Part shown: one piece after another, positions 1 through 8,782 of the stretch
Numbering within the stretch: position 1 is the stretch's first letter
Layout: the number at the start of each line of letters is the position of its first letter
From: Rhizobium laguerreae
Lineage (GTDB): Bacteria; Pseudomonadota; Alphaproteobacteria; Rhizobiales; Rhizobiaceae
Assembly: GCF_002008165.1 (NCBI RefSeq)
Contig: NZ_MRDM01000010.1
Location: 430,541 to 494,540, forward strand
Length of the DNA: 64,000 nt
Reading direction: 5' to 3'
The notes under the pieces: generated by a model
The model's database searches: none
Told to the model about the DNA's origin: nothing
The model's input: only the letters and a program-made list of their open reading frames with translations
Position numbers and translations under genes: made by a program

Positions 1-162
1 TCGGCCTCGATCTCGACCAAGATGCTGCAGGAGCTCGGGGGCTCCACGGTGATCGGCCCGATCCTCGTCGGTCTCGACAAGCCGGTGCAGATCACCTCGA
101 TGGGTGCCAAGGACAGCGACATCGTCAATATGGCTGCGATCGCCGCCTACGGGGCGGGCTAG
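1..162 (+). CDS. maeB: NADP-dependent malic enzyme, C-terminal end (partial)
   Basis: Only the last 53 codons are present; the 5' part lies outside the window and the frame ends at TAG 160-162. The residues resemble the end of the phosphotransacetylase-like C-terminal domain of large bacterial malic enzymes (segments LGGSTVIGPILVGLDKPVQI and NMAAIAAYGAG). In rhizobia this gene (tme/maeB, oxidative decarboxylation of malate to pyruvate) stands next to olsB, as it does here, which supports the call. A free-standing phosphate acetyltransferase is the alternative. A strong hairpin terminator follows 24 bases after the stop. Confidence 0.7.
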   Translation, partial: SASISTKMLQELGGSTVIGPILVGLDKPVQITSMGAKDSDIVNMAAIAAYGAG

Positions 163-186
163 TAGTCTTCTTCGCCTATAACAGAG

Positions 187-228
187 ATATGTGCCCGGCT
201 AGCAGCGCGCCCGCCGGGCACATATTTT
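187..228 (+). terminator. Rho-independent terminator after the malic enzyme gene
   Basis: A perfect 13-bp inverted repeat, ATATGTGCCCGGC at 187-199 and GCCGGGCACATAT at 213-225, with a 13-base loop and a short T run behind it. It lies between the plus-strand malic enzyme and the end of the minus-strand olsB, so it may act on both. Confidence 0.8.
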
Positions 229-304
229 GAGACATGAGCCGGAGTTCAATTCGGTCTGGGGACCGTCAAGACCGACCCCTCAACGCTGCATCGTCTGAAT
301 TATC

Positions 305-1183
305 CTAACTGGCGAAGCGGCCGGCGTCGGCGCCGTAATAATTCAGATAACGGTCCGAAATGCTGGAGATCGGCAGCACGATCAGCACGTCGGTCGTGTT
401 GAAGGCATGATCGACGACCGCGTCGGAGCCGACCATCGCACCGAGGCGCAGATAGCCCTTGATCAGCGGCGGCAGAGCCATCAGCGCCCGCTTCGGGTTG
501 ATAGCCTCGACCGGCATCAGGTCCATGTTGCGGGCCAGATGCGGCAAGGCGCCGACGGCCCATTCGTTCTTCGCCAGCACATTGTGGTAGAGGAAGGACA
601 GCGCCAGCGCGTGGCTTTCGAGATAGACGCCGGGGAAAGACGCGCAGCCGAACATGGCGCTGACGCCGTGCTTCAGCGCGTAGGCCCAGTTGCCCTGCCA
701 CAGGAGCTCGACGGTGCGCTTGGTGCGGTATTCCGGCAGCACGCAGGAGCGGCCGAGCTCCATGAAGCGCTTGTCCGGATGTTTGGCGATGAGGCCTTCG
801 ATTTCGAATTCGGAAGCCGAGTAAAAACCGCCATTGGCGATGGCGACATCCTGACGCAGCAGACGGTATGTGCCCACGATCTGGTCTTCCGGGTCGCCCT
901 CGATCGAGCGGTCGAGCACGAGAAGATGATCGCAGACAGCGTCATAGGCATCGACATCGCGCTGGCGGCGCATGGCGTCCAGCGGCAGCTGCGCCTTCAT
1001 TTCGTCGACGAAAACGCGGTAACGCACGGCCTGGGCGGCATCGATCTCGCGTGCCGTGCGGGCAAGGCGGGTCTCCAGATTGCCGATGCGGCCGAGGATA
1101 TCGCCGTCCTTCTGTACAGCAGCCGTCGAGGGCCGTGCAGCCTCCGCGGTGGTGTCACGATTCAGGATGTCGATGGCGGACAT
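305..1183 (-). CDS. olsB: L-ornithine N(alpha)-acyltransferase OlsB
   Basis: The 292-residue protein has the size and sequence of rhizobial OlsB, a GNAT-fold acyltransferase that moves a 3-hydroxyacyl chain from acyl carrier protein to ornithine, the first step of ornithine-lipid synthesis at the inner membrane. Conserved stretches are RYRVFVDEM near residue 55, ELGRSCVLPEYR near 145 and LLWQGNWAYA near 160. The ATG at 1183 has a GGGAGA ribosome site. Ornithine lipids are phosphorus-free membrane lipids known to rise under phosphate limitation. It is the last gene of a minus-strand run that begins near 6.1 kb, but the 108-base gap to the kinase gene leaves room for its own promoter. Confidence 0.88.
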   Translation of the reverse strand: MSAIDILNRDTTAEAARPSTAAVQKDGDILGRIGNLETRLARTAREIDAAQAVRYRVFVDEMKAQLPLDAMRRQRDVDAYDAVCDHLLVLDRSIEGDPEDQIVGTYRLLRQDVAIANGGFYSASEFEIEGLIAKHPDKRFMELGRSCVLPEYRTKRTVELLWQGNWAYALKHGVSAMFGCASFPGVYLESHALALSFLYHNVLAKNEWAVGALPHLARNMDLMPVEAINPKRALMALPPLIKGYLRLGAMVGSDAVVDHAFNTTDVLIVLPISSISDRYLNYYGADAGRFAS

Positions 1184-1291
1184 GACGATTCTCCCGTTAC
1201 CGGCTTATCGACGCCATAAAACACTTCTCTACGACAGGAAAGTGACATTTTGAATTTCCAAGCGCAAGAAGCGTGCCGGTTTCTGAGGCGC

Positions 1292-3574
1292 TCACCGCGC
1301 CTCTGCCCGGCGGGCGGAAAGGGCGGCAACCGCCTGAACTTCGGTCAGCAGCCGCACCGGATCGACCGGCTTTATCATGACGCGATTGGCGCCGTTGAGC
1401 AAGACTTGGCGGCGTGATTCGTCGCTCTTGTCGGCGGTCAGTACGATCACCGGCACCGGCGCGAGATCGAGCCGCCGCTCGTGGCCGCGCAGGCGTCCTA
1501 GCATGTCGATACCGTTGCCGCCAGGCATCGAGAGATCGCTGATGATGATATCGGGCCGGGCATTGGCGTCGCAGAGCGCACAGTCGAGCAGTGTCTCGAA
1601 ATCTTCGACATGGCGCACCTTGTGCCCGCCCTTTTCCAGAACGACACGCACCAGCATGGCATTGATCGGATCGTCTTCGCCGAGCAGGATGCTGAGCCCG
1701 CTGGCGGCAACCAGCGTCTCCGCCACCGAAAGCCCGAAACCCGGCTGGTTGTCGTTCAGCGCGTCGCGCTTCTCCATGCCGCGCATGCGCCCGCGCAGCA
1801 CGTCGATCAGCGACTGTTCGCGCAGCGGCCGGATCAGCCAGGCATCGAAGAGGTCAAGCGGATGGGCGCTACGCTCTTCCGGATTGACGAGCAGGACCTT
1901 GCGCAAACCGAGTGCTGCGATTTCGGCGCGATCGGCAAGATGAGCGGAAAATTCCGCCGACATCCGATGGTCGATGATGATGTCGGTCGACCGCCGTCCG
2001 CCCTTCGCCAGTTCGAGCAGCGTTGCCCGCGCCATCTCGCCGTCGCCGACGAGATGGCAGAGACCGCCGAGCGCAGTGATCGTTTCGGCGATGGCAGTGC
2101 GCGCCGCACCTGCCGGCGCCAGCAGTACGACACTGTTGCCGGCAAGCAGCGTGTTTCGCCGGTCGGGGCGCTCGCTGCCGATATCGACAGGGAAGCGGAT
2201 GGTGAATTCGCTGCCTCTGCCCATTTCGCTGGCAACCGTCAGCGCGCCGTTGAATTCGCGCATGATGCGGGCGGAGATGGCAAGGCCGAGCCCGGTCCCG
2301 CTGCTCTTGTCGGCAACGCTCCCGCCCTGCTCGAACTCGCCGAAGACGCGCGCCTGCTCCTCCGCCGTCATGCCGGGACCGCTATCGGTGACGGTGATCA
2401 GCAAGTCGCCGGCGTCGAGCGACACGCGGATGAAGACGCCGCCGACCTGGGTGAACTTCACGGCATTGCCGATGACGTTGAAGAGGACCTGGCGCAGCCG
2501 CGCCGGATCGAAGCTCATATTTTCGGGCACGTCGGATGACACGGTGGCGCCGATCTCGATGCCCTTTTCATGCGCCCGGTGGGCGAGCATCTCGACGACG
2601 CTTTCCAGCAGCTTGCGCAGCGATTCCGAGCGCGGGTGCAGCGCGAAGCGGCCGACTTCGATGGTGGAGAAGTCGAGCAGATCCTCGACGAGCTGCGTCA
2701 AGGCGTGGCCGGACTGGCGGATGTTTGCGAGATAGTTCTGCTGCTCCTGCGTCAGCCGCGTCTCGGCGATCAGATGCGTCATGCCGAGGATGCCGGAAAG
2801 CGGCGTGCGCACCTCGTGGCTGACGGTGGCAAGCAGCCTCGATTTGGCGGCGCTGTTATACTCGGCCTTCTGGCGAGCCTCCTCGCGGCCCTGTGCGATC
2901 AGCCGCTCGTCGGTCACGTCGCGGGCAATGCTCTGCAGCAGCAGGCGGCCGTTTGCCGGGTCGCGGGTGACGACATCGCGCCAGAGGAAGATGCGCTGAC
3001 CCTCCGGCGTCGAAATCTCGACGTCGTAGCAATGCGGTACCGGGCCGGGGCGGAAGGCAATCCCGATCTCCTCGCAGGTGCGTCCTTCCGGACGCAGCCG
3101 CCCGGTCAGGCGGCTAAAAGTATCGTTGGCGGAGATGATACGCCGGTCCATGGTGCGACTGACCGTGATGTCGCCGAGCACGTCGTGCACGTCGGCGAAC
3201 AGCTTTACGCCGGCGTTCCAATCCGGCATGGGTTGACCGGGGCGTTGCCCGGCCTTGCGCGAGCGAACCATCAGCAGGGCATAACTGGCGATGACGGCCA
3301 GGCCAAGGATGACGAGACCGCCCGAAAGCAGCAGCGGATCGCCGGCATGGGCAAGCAGCATCAGGATCGTTGCGGCAAGAAGGCCGGCGCCGCCAAGCCA
3401 ATAGAACAGCAGGCGCCGTGTCGGTGCAGGCCCGCCCTGGCGGTCATCGGCGCCCCGGGGGGTCGCTGCGATGGGCCGTTGGGAAACGACCTCCATCCGC
3501 TTCTCATGCGGCTTGGCGGCGGGTCCACCGAAGGCGGCGGACAATCTTTCCTGCAACTGTCCCAGGTTCTGCAT
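1292..3574 (-). CDS. Membrane hybrid sensor histidine kinase with receiver domains
   Basis: A 760-residue protein. Two membrane segments lie near residues 55-75 and 80-102 with almost no periplasmic loop, then a PAS-like region (about 120-225), a HisKA domain with the phospho-acceptor His about 253 in ATVSHEVRTPLSG, an HATPase with DSGPGMT and GTGLGLAIS, a degenerate receiver-like stretch (about 475-600), and a true C-terminal receiver with GEDD, the acceptor Asp in ISDLSMPGG and the conserved Lys in MIKPVD. It is the phosphorelay type. No response regulator is adjacent, so the output is unknown. It follows lspA by 55 bases and is probably in the same transcript. The short periplasmic part suggests sensing in the membrane or cytoplasm. 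Confidence 0.85.
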   Translation of the reverse strand: MQNLGQLQERLSAAFGGPAAKPHEKRMEVVSQRPIAATPRGADDRQGGPAPTRRLLFYWLGGAGLLAATILMLLAHAGDPLLLSGGLVILGLAVIASYALLMVRSRKAGQRPGQPMPDWNAGVKLFADVHDVLGDITVSRTMDRRIISANDTFSRLTGRLRPEGRTCEEIGIAFRPGPVPHCYDVEISTPEGQRIFLWRDVVTRDPANGRLLLQSIARDVTDERLIAQGREEARQKAEYNSAAKSRLLATVSHEVRTPLSGILGMTHLIAETRLTQEQQNYLANIRQSGHALTQLVEDLLDFSTIEVGRFALHPRSESLRKLLESVVEMLAHRAHEKGIEIGATVSSDVPENMSFDPARLRQVLFNVIGNAVKFTQVGGVFIRVSLDAGDLLITVTDSGPGMTAEEQARVFGEFEQGGSVADKSSGTGLGLAISARIMREFNGALTVASEMGRGSEFTIRFPVDIGSERPDRRNTLLAGNSVVLLAPAGAARTAIAETITALGGLCHLVGDGEMARATLLELAKGGRRSTDIIIDHRMSAEFSAHLADRAEIAALGLRKVLLVNPEERSAHPLDLFDAWLIRPLREQSLIDVLRGRMRGMEKRDALNDNQPGFGLSVAETLVAASGLSILLGEDDPINAMLVRVVLEKGGHKVRHVEDFETLLDCALCDANARPDIIISDLSMPGGNGIDMLGRLRGHERRLDLAPVPVIVLTADKSDESRRQVLLNGANRVMIKPVDPVRLLTEVQAVAALSARRAEAR

Positions 3575-3629
3575 GCTATCTGACTAACATGAGGCCCGTT
3601 CCGAATGCCTTCAGGATTTCGATAAGATT

Positions 3630-4133
3630 TTAGCGGCTGGCCTTTTTCGGCAGCAGCAGTTCGTCGAGAATGACGCAGCCGGCCCCGATGGTGATGAAAC
3701 TGTCGGCGAGATTGAAGACCGCGAAGGACCAGCTCTCGGTGTAGAAAAGAATGTAATCGATCACATGCCCATAGGCGAAGCGGTCGACGAGATTGCCGAT
3801 CGCGCCTGCGATGATCAGCGCATAACCGAGATGAGCGATCCAGCGATCCTTTGCCGTGCGGTACCACAGCCAGATGACGAAGGCGACGATGACGAGCCGC
3901 ATGCCGACGATGAACCAGCCATCCATGCCTGATAGCATCGAAAAGGCGACGCCGAGATTGTAGGTGCGGTAGAGCGCCAGCATCGGAATAACGGGCACCG
4001 CCTCCTGCAGCGGCAGGTAATGATCAACGGCGATCTTGACGGCCTGGTCGATCAGAACGGCGACGACGATGAAGAAGAGGATCGGCGCCGGGCGCGAAAA
4101 CAGCGCCGGGCGTGCATGCGTCTGTTCGGTCAT
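3630..4133 (-). CDS. lspA: Lipoprotein signal peptidase (signal peptidase II)
   Basis: 167 residues with four membrane segments and the two catalytic aspartate motifs of the aspartic peptidase family A8: NLVDRFAYG and [11 protein letters not shown]. It cleaves signal peptides of diacylglyceryl-modified prolipoproteins in the inner membrane. Length matches the family (about 160-170). Its ATG overlaps the stop of the upstream methyltransferase by four bases (ATGA, 4130-4133), so translation is probably coupled. Confidence 0.95.
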   Translation of the reverse strand: MTEQTHARPALFSRPAPILFFIVVAVLIDQAVKIAVDHYLPLQEAVPVIPMLALYRTYNLGVAFSMLSGMDGWFIVGMRLVIVAFVIWLWYRTAKDRWIAHLGYALIIAGAIGNLVDRFAYGHVIDYILFYTESWSFAVFNLADSFITIGAGCVILDELLLPKKASR

Positions 4134-4990
4134 TTGCCCTCGGCAAGTGAGAGGAGATGGCGGCGTGCCTCGAAAAGCATGACGGCGGTGGCGACGGCGA
4201 GGTTCAGTGAATCGGCGCGGCCCTGCTGCGGAATGCGGGCAAGCGCGTCGGCCTCCCTGGCCAACTGCTCGGGCAGGCCGGATTGTTCGTTGCCCATCAA
4301 CAGCACGACGGGCTTTTTCCGGTAGTCGATCGTCCGGTAATCGACCGCGCCGGCAAGATGTGTCGCGACGACGGAAACGCCGGCCGATTTCCGCCAGGCA
4401 ATGAATTCCTCAGGCGTCGCCCGCGCCACAGGAACGGCAAAGACCGAGCCCATGGTCGCCCGCACCGTTTCGAGCGAGAAGGGATCGGTCGTTTCTCCGA
4501 GAAGTATGATGCCGGAAGCGCCTGCCGCATCGGCCGTGCGGATGATGGTGCCGAGATTGCCGGGGTCGCGTACCCGATCGAGCGCCACCCATGTCTCGCC
4601 CTCGCTCAGTCGGATACCCTTCAGCGGCGTCCAGCGCTGTTCAAAGATGCCGACGACCATCTGTGGATTGTCGCGGCGGGTGATCGAGGCGATCACCTTT
4701 TCGCTGACCTCGAGCACCAGCCCGCCCGAGGCGACGGTCTTTGCCGCCATCTGCTCGACCAGCGGCTTGCCCTTGGCGCCCTTGGCATAGACCAGCGTGC
4801 GGATCGCCCAGCCGAGTTCGATCGCATCGATGACGAGCTTCAGCCCTTCGGCCAGGAAAGTACCGCTTTCCTCGCGAGACTTCTTGTTCGTCAGCGCCTT
4901 GATATCCTTGATGATCGGATTGGCGAGCGAAGTGACTTCCTTCACCTGTCCGACCCTGCGCGGTCCCTGATCGTGGAAGTCCTTGCTCAT
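4130..4990 (-). CDS. TrmH/SpoU-family RNA 2'-O-methyltransferase
   Basis: 286 residues. The N-terminal part ([20 protein letters not shown], substrate-binding L30e-like domain) is followed by a SPOUT methyltransferase domain with [32 protein letters not shown] and [15 protein letters not shown], the three motifs that form the SAM-binding trefoil knot. It should methylate a ribose in rRNA or tRNA; the exact base cannot be told. The ATG at 4990 is chosen because it overlaps the stop of the gene upstream (ATGA) and gives the normal family length. A longer frame continues to 5764 but is antisense-like coding in another frame of the upstream gene and is rejected. Confidence 0.88.
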   Translation of the reverse strand: MSKDFHDQGPRRVGQVKEVTSLANPIIKDIKALTNKKSREESGTFLAEGLKLVIDAIELGWAIRTLVYAKGAKGKPLVEQMAAKTVASGGLVLEVSEKVIASITRRDNPQMVVGIFEQRWTPLKGIRLSEGETWVALDRVRDPGNLGTIIRTADAAGASGIILLGETTDPFSLETVRATMGSVFAVPVARATPEEFIAWRKSAGVSVVATHLAGAVDYRTIDYRKKPVVLLMGNEQSGLPEQLAREADALARIPQQGRADSLNLAVATAVMLFEARRHLLSLAEGK

Positions 4991-6084
4991 TTCGGTACCC
5001 AGCGGGAAAAGAGGGAGGTGGAAAGCGCGCGGCCCTGCGTCTTGCCGTCGGTGCCGGCTTCGCGAATCACCAACTCGCCGGATTCGACCACACCGCCGGC
5101 GCCCCGCATCGTCTCGCGCATAAGCTCGTGGATCGAATAGAAGCTGGCGCGGATCGAATAGGCCGTCAGCACCAGGCCCACCGCCTTCGGCGACAGGATC
5201 TCGCGGCAGACATCGAGCATCAACGGCAGATGCTCGAAGAGATGCCAGACTTCGCCATTGGGGCCACGGCCGAATTTCGGCGGATCGGTGAGGATGATAT
5301 CGTACTGGCTGCCGCGGCGTTCCTCGCGCAGGATGAATTTCATCGCATCCTCGCAGATCCAGCGGATCGGCAGCTTCTCCATACGCCCGAGCGCCTGGTT
5401 TTCCCGCGCCCAGCCAATCGCCTTCTTCGAGGCGTCGACATGGGTGACCTCGGCGCCGGCTGCGGCGGCAACCAGCGAGGCGACGCCGGTATAACCGAAG
5501 AGGTTCAGCACTTTCAGCGGCCGGCCGGCCTTTTCGACCTGATCCTTCATCCAGCTCCAGTGGACGATCTGTTCGGGGAAGACGCCGACATGGCGGAAGG
5601 AGGTGAAGCGACCGAGGAAATCGACGCCGAGCAGGTTGAGCGGCCAAGTCTCGCCGAGTGCCTCCTTCGGGAAGCGCCAGCGGCCGGTGCCTTCCTCGTC
5701 GGTGTCGCCGGTGAAGGCGGCATCGACCTTTTCCCAGACTTGGGGCGCCAAAGAAGGACGCCACAGCGCCTGGGCTTCCGGACGGATGATGCGATAGGGG
5801 CCGTATTGCTCGAGCTTTTCGCCGTTGCCGCTGTCGATCAGATGGAAGTCGCCGGCCCCGAGCGATTCGAGGATGACCGGTACGCGCTCGGTCGGGCGTT
5901 CGCCGCTGCGTGTCATCAGGGGACGCACGACGGCGGCAGGCACAGCAGCCTCGCGCACCGCCTCACGGGTTGCCGCGGGCCGCGCGACCGGCTTCGGCGG
6001 CCGGCCTGCCCGATCGTCCCTGCGGCTTTCACCGGAAGGACCCGATGTTTTCTTCTGGCCCGGCCGGCCTTCTCTCTGTTTCAA
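4987..6084 (-). CDS. Class I SAM-dependent RNA methyltransferase (RlmI/RlmK-like)
   Basis: 365 residues. A basic, proline/arginine-rich N-terminus of about 60 residues precedes an RlmI-type methyltransferase fold: SAM motif I in LNLFGYTGVASLVAAAAGAE, motif II in VTHVDASKKAIGWARENQ, and the catalytic motif IV DPPKFGRGP. It belongs to the family that methylates rRNA at C5 of cytosine or N7 of guanine; the specific site is not known. It is the first gene of the coupled run methyltransferase, TrmH-type enzyme, lspA. The charged N-terminus could be a nucleic-acid contact or an overcalled start. Confidence 0.82.
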   Translation of the reverse strand: MKQREGRPGQKKTSGPSGESRRDDRAGRPPKPVARPAATREAVREAAVPAAVVRPLMTRSGERPTERVPVILESLGAGDFHLIDSGNGEKLEQYGPYRIIRPEAQALWRPSLAPQVWEKVDAAFTGDTDEEGTGRWRFPKEALGETWPLNLLGVDFLGRFTSFRHVGVFPEQIVHWSWMKDQVEKAGRPLKVLNLFGYTGVASLVAAAAGAEVTHVDASKKAIGWARENQALGRMEKLPIRWICEDAMKFILREERRGSQYDIILTDPPKFGRGPNGEVWHLFEHLPLMLDVCREILSPKAVGLVLTAYSIRASFYSIHELMRETMRGAGGVVESGELVIREAGTDGKTQGRALSTSLFSRWVPK

Positions 6085-6270
6085 CGTGCTCTTCCGCGTC
6101 TCTGTCGGGGTGTCTTATCGGCTTTGTGTCGGCTGCAGGCCTGGGCGTCTTTTGAAACGCGCAAAGCGCGCTGCGGCACTTTGAATATGCAGTAGCCCAG
6201 AAAAGCGGGGCGGATCAACTGCGCTGCCGGCCGGCCCGGGCAAACGGACAGGGTTTTCCCGGCGCGGCGC

Positions 6271-6861
6271 CTATTTCAAGCCTTCGGAGGCCTGTCTGCG
6301 AAGCCAGCTTTCCGCCGCATAAAGGGCTGCCACATGCATCGACTGCATGATGACCGCGCCGGACTGCAGCTCGCCGAGGATGGCAGCAAGATCCGCAAAC
6401 AGCAGCTCAACCTTCTCGCCCGGGTCGAAAGACGGTTCGCCGGCCCGGCTGAGACCAAGCGCCAGCCAGCTCGTCACCATATTGCTGTGGCTGGCGGCAT
6501 TCGGATAGGAGGTCAGCAGCTTGACGAAGGTCGAGGCTTGATAGCCGGTCTCCTCCCGGAGTTCGCGCTCGGCCGCCGCCATCGCCGCATCGCCGGTCTT
6601 GCTGTCGCCGGGTTCGAGGCTGCCGGCGACCAGACCGAGCACGATTTCGCCGCGGCCATGTCGATATTCCCGAGTCAGCAGCACGCGTCCGTCGGGCATC
6701 ACAGGGATGACGTTTATCCAGTCGGGATAATCGAGCACATGGAAGGGCGCGACGACGATTCCATCGGCGGTGATGCAATCGTCGCTCCGGACACGGATCC
6801 AGCGATCCTCATAGGTGATGCGGCTCGCCGTCACGCTCCAGGGCTTCAGTTCGTCGTTCAT
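6271..6861 (-). CDS. Nudix hydrolase (ADP-ribose pyrophosphatase-like)
   Basis: 196 residues with a Nudix box GDSKTGD...RELREETGYQ near residues 105-125, in which the usual first Glu (G-x5-E) reads as Asp. The layout (NUDIX core after about 60 N-terminal residues, start MNDELKPWSVTASRITYEDRW) resembles ADP-sugar diphosphatases that turn over ADP-ribose or nucleotide sugars. The ATG at 6861 has GGGACGGG just upstream. It stands alone, with 187 bases to the next gene on the same strand. Substrate cannot be fixed from sequence. Confidence 0.8.
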   Translation of the reverse strand: MNDELKPWSVTASRITYEDRWIRVRSDDCITADGIVVAPFHVLDYPDWINVIPVMPDGRVLLTREYRHGRGEIVLGLVAGSLEPGDSKTGDAAMAAAERELREETGYQASTFVKLLTSYPNAASHSNMVTSWLALGLSRAGEPSFDPGEKVELLFADLAAILGELQSGAVIMQSMHVAALYAAESWLRRQASEGLK

Positions 6862-6994
6862 CGGCCCGTCCCTTGTGTGTCAGTGCGTGTCAGGTGCGTG
6901 TCAGATCGCAACCCGGCAGATAACATTCCGTGCCGCCTTGGCAAAGCGCTTTCCCGCTGGGATAAGATGAGCGAATCGAAGATGGGGCCATCGA

Positions 6995-7450
6995 ATGGAT
7001 TTCACCGGCGAAGAACGCATCGCCGCGCCGCGGGACGTCGTCTGGGCAGCGCTCAACGATCCCGAGATCATGCGCGGCTGCATTCCGGGCTGCCAGAGCA
7101 TCGAGCGGCTGTCGCCGAGCGCTTTCGAGGCGACGATCAAGGTCAAGTTCAGCCTGCTGTCTGCCACCTTCCACGGGCTGCTGACGCTTTCCAATGTCGA
7201 TGCGCCGAAGAGCTATACGCTATCGGCCGAAGGCAAGGGCGGTCTTGCCGGCTTCGCCAGGGGCAGCGCCGATATCGTGCTTGAGGAAAGGGGCGCCGAG
7301 ACGATCCTGCACTACCGGTCGAAGGCCGAACTCGGCGGCGGGCTCGCCCAGCTCGGCGCCCGCCTGCTCGATTCGACCTCGCAGAAGCTCGCCGAAGGGT
7401 TCTTTTCGGATTTCAATGCCGCCGTCGTCGCGAAAATGGCGGCCGATTAG
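6995..7450 (+). CDS. SRPBCC-fold protein of the CoxG family
   Basis: 151 residues. The start MDFTGEERIAAPRDVVWAAL and the segments LNDPEIMRGCIPGCQSIERL and EGKGGLAGFARGSADIVLEE are typical of CO-dehydrogenase subunit G (CoxG), a START-like lipid or cofactor-binding fold tied to assembly or membrane attachment of molybdenum hydroxylases. No such hydroxylase genes are nearby, so the role here is open. Transcribed away from the Nudix gene. Confidence 0.78.
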   Translation: MDFTGEERIAAPRDVVWAALNDPEIMRGCIPGCQSIERLSPSAFEATIKVKFSLLSATFHGLLTLSNVDAPKSYTLSAEGKGGLAGFARGSADIVLEERGAETILHYRSKAELGGGLAQLGARLLDSTSQKLAEGFFSDFNAAVVAKMAAD

Positions 7451-7490
7451 GCTTGGCGCGGGCGGAGGGTTTGTTTAAATCGGCACCATA

Positions 7491-7922
7491 ATGTGGACCA
7501 TCAGGCCGCCGCGGGCGGAAGACCAGGACGTGCTTGCGGAGATTTACCTTTCCGTGCGCCGCGAAACATTCGTCTGGGTCGATCCGGGCAAATTCCATCG
7601 CGAGGATTTCGCCGCCCATACCAATGGCGAAACGGTCTTCGTCTGCGCGCATGAAAGCGGCAGCGTCGCCGGCTTCCTGTCGCTTTGGCCGGAGGACGAT
7701 TTCATCCACATGCTCTACCTAAAACCGGAATTCCAGGGTCAGGGCGCAGGCACGGCGCTGCTGCACGCCCTGCCGGAATGGCCGCAGCACCGGTATCGGC
7801 TGAAGTGCCTGGTGAAGAACCGGCGGGCAAAGGCGTTCTACCTCGCCCACGGTTTCCGCGTGACCGGCAACGGCGCGTCGCCGGAGGGCGACTATGAGGA
7901 ACTGAGCTTTTTTCCGGTTTGA
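7491..7922 (+). CDS. GNAT family N-acetyltransferase
   Basis: 143 residues with the acetyl-CoA binding motif LKPEFQGQGAGTALLHALPE (motif A) near residue 80 and the C-terminal LKCLVKNRRAKAFYLAHGFR strand-helix-strand typical of RimI-like GNAT enzymes. The acceptor is unknown. Lies 40 bases after the CoxG-like gene on the same strand and may share its transcript. Confidence 0.85.
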   Translation: MWTIRPPRAEDQDVLAEIYLSVRRETFVWVDPGKFHREDFAAHTNGETVFVCAHESGSVAGFLSLWPEDDFIHMLYLKPEFQGQGAGTALLHALPEWPQHRYRLKCLVKNRRAKAFYLAHGFRVTGNGASPEGDYEELSFFPV

Positions 7923-7960
7923 CGGCCGCCGAACCCGAGCCAATCGAATATTGACCAGTT

Positions 7961-8293
7961 TTACCGCGCCGGCAGCTGCCCGGCAATTTCTTCTGCGCGG
8001 TTCTTGTGGCGGTCGGCCTCGCTTTGCCAGCGGATGGCTTCCTTGGCCTCGGTGCGGGCGCGCTTGCGGTGTTTGCCCTGGCTGAACCAGGTGGCGGCCG
8101 CCCCGATCAGCATGCCCGTGATCAGCGCGACGACGAGGAAGACGAAGAAGGGCGCGGAAACTGCAAGCACCTGGTCTTCCGGCCGGAACGGATTGAAGGC
8201 GAGCGTGACGCTCTGCCGGTTGGCGACGCAGAAGACGATGAGGATGACGCCGAGCGGCAGCAAAATCAACAGGTTGACGATCTTCTTGGCCAT
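7961..8293 (-). CDS. LapA-domain (DUF1049) inner-membrane protein
   Basis: 110 residues with two membrane helices (about 5-23 and 45-67) around a short loop NRQSVTLAFNPFRPE, then a basic, coiled-coil tail rich in Lys, Arg and Glu. This is the layout of lipopolysaccharide assembly protein A domains, which tune LpxC turnover in enteric bacteria; whether this holds in rhizobia is not known. It is downstream of ihfB on the same strand, 160 bases away, an order seen widely in Proteobacteria. Confidence 0.8.
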   Translation of the reverse strand: MAKKIVNLLILLPLGVILIVFCVANRQSVTLAFNPFRPEDQVLAVSAPFFVFLVVALITGMLIGAAATWFSQGKHRKRARTEAKEAIRWQSEADRHKNRAEEIAGQLPAR

Positions 8294-8453
8294 TAGAGGT
8301 CTCCACGCGGCAGATTGCGCCGGTCTTTTTGAAGGGCGCGTTTCATGCTTGCAGCGCTATGTGTCCTTGTAGGACACGCGAAGCACGATGCGTTACCAGA
8401 ATAGGAAAACGGCCCTCGAGTTCAAGTGCGGTTTCGCCGCAGGCAGCGACGGC

Positions 8454-8753
8454 TCAATCCTCTTCGTCGGCCTGGCCGGGATTAAGCCGCTCGCGCAGCT
8501 CCTTGCCGGTCTTGAAGAAGGGAACCCACTTCTCCTCGACGAAGACGGTATCGCCGGTCCGCGGGTTGCGGCCGGAGCGCGAAGGGCGGTTCTTGACCGA
8601 AAAGGCGCCAAAGCCGCGCAATTCGACTCGGTTACCCGCAGCCAGTGCATCCGTGATCTCGTCGAGAACCGCGTTGACGATATTCTCGACGTCGCGATGA
8701 TAGAGATGCGGGTTGCGTGCCGCAACAATCTGCACCAATTCAGACTTGATCAC
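8454..8753 (-). CDS. ihfB: Integration host factor subunit beta
   Basis: 99 residues of the HU/IHF fold: [20 protein letters not shown] at the N-terminus, [20 protein letters not shown], then the DNA-intercalating arm [24 protein letters not shown]. Together with the alpha subunit it bends DNA at promoters, including sigma-54 promoters, and at recombination sites. Starts 29 bases after the stop of sppA, the usual proteobacterial pairing. Confidence 0.93.
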   Translation of the reverse strand: MIKSELVQIVAARNPHLYHRDVENIVNAVLDEITDALAAGNRVELRGFGAFSVKNRPSRSGRNPRTGDTVFVEEKWVPFFKTGKELRERLNPGQADEED

Positions 8754-8782
8754 TTTCGCCCCCTTAAATTATTGATTTCTTA

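Noticed and set aside
4991..5764. Long upstream extension of the TrmH-type methyltransferase frame
   Set aside because: It overlaps the RlmI-like gene in another frame, is Arg/Pro-rich and lacks family similarity; the ATGA overlap at 4987-4990 gives the proper start.
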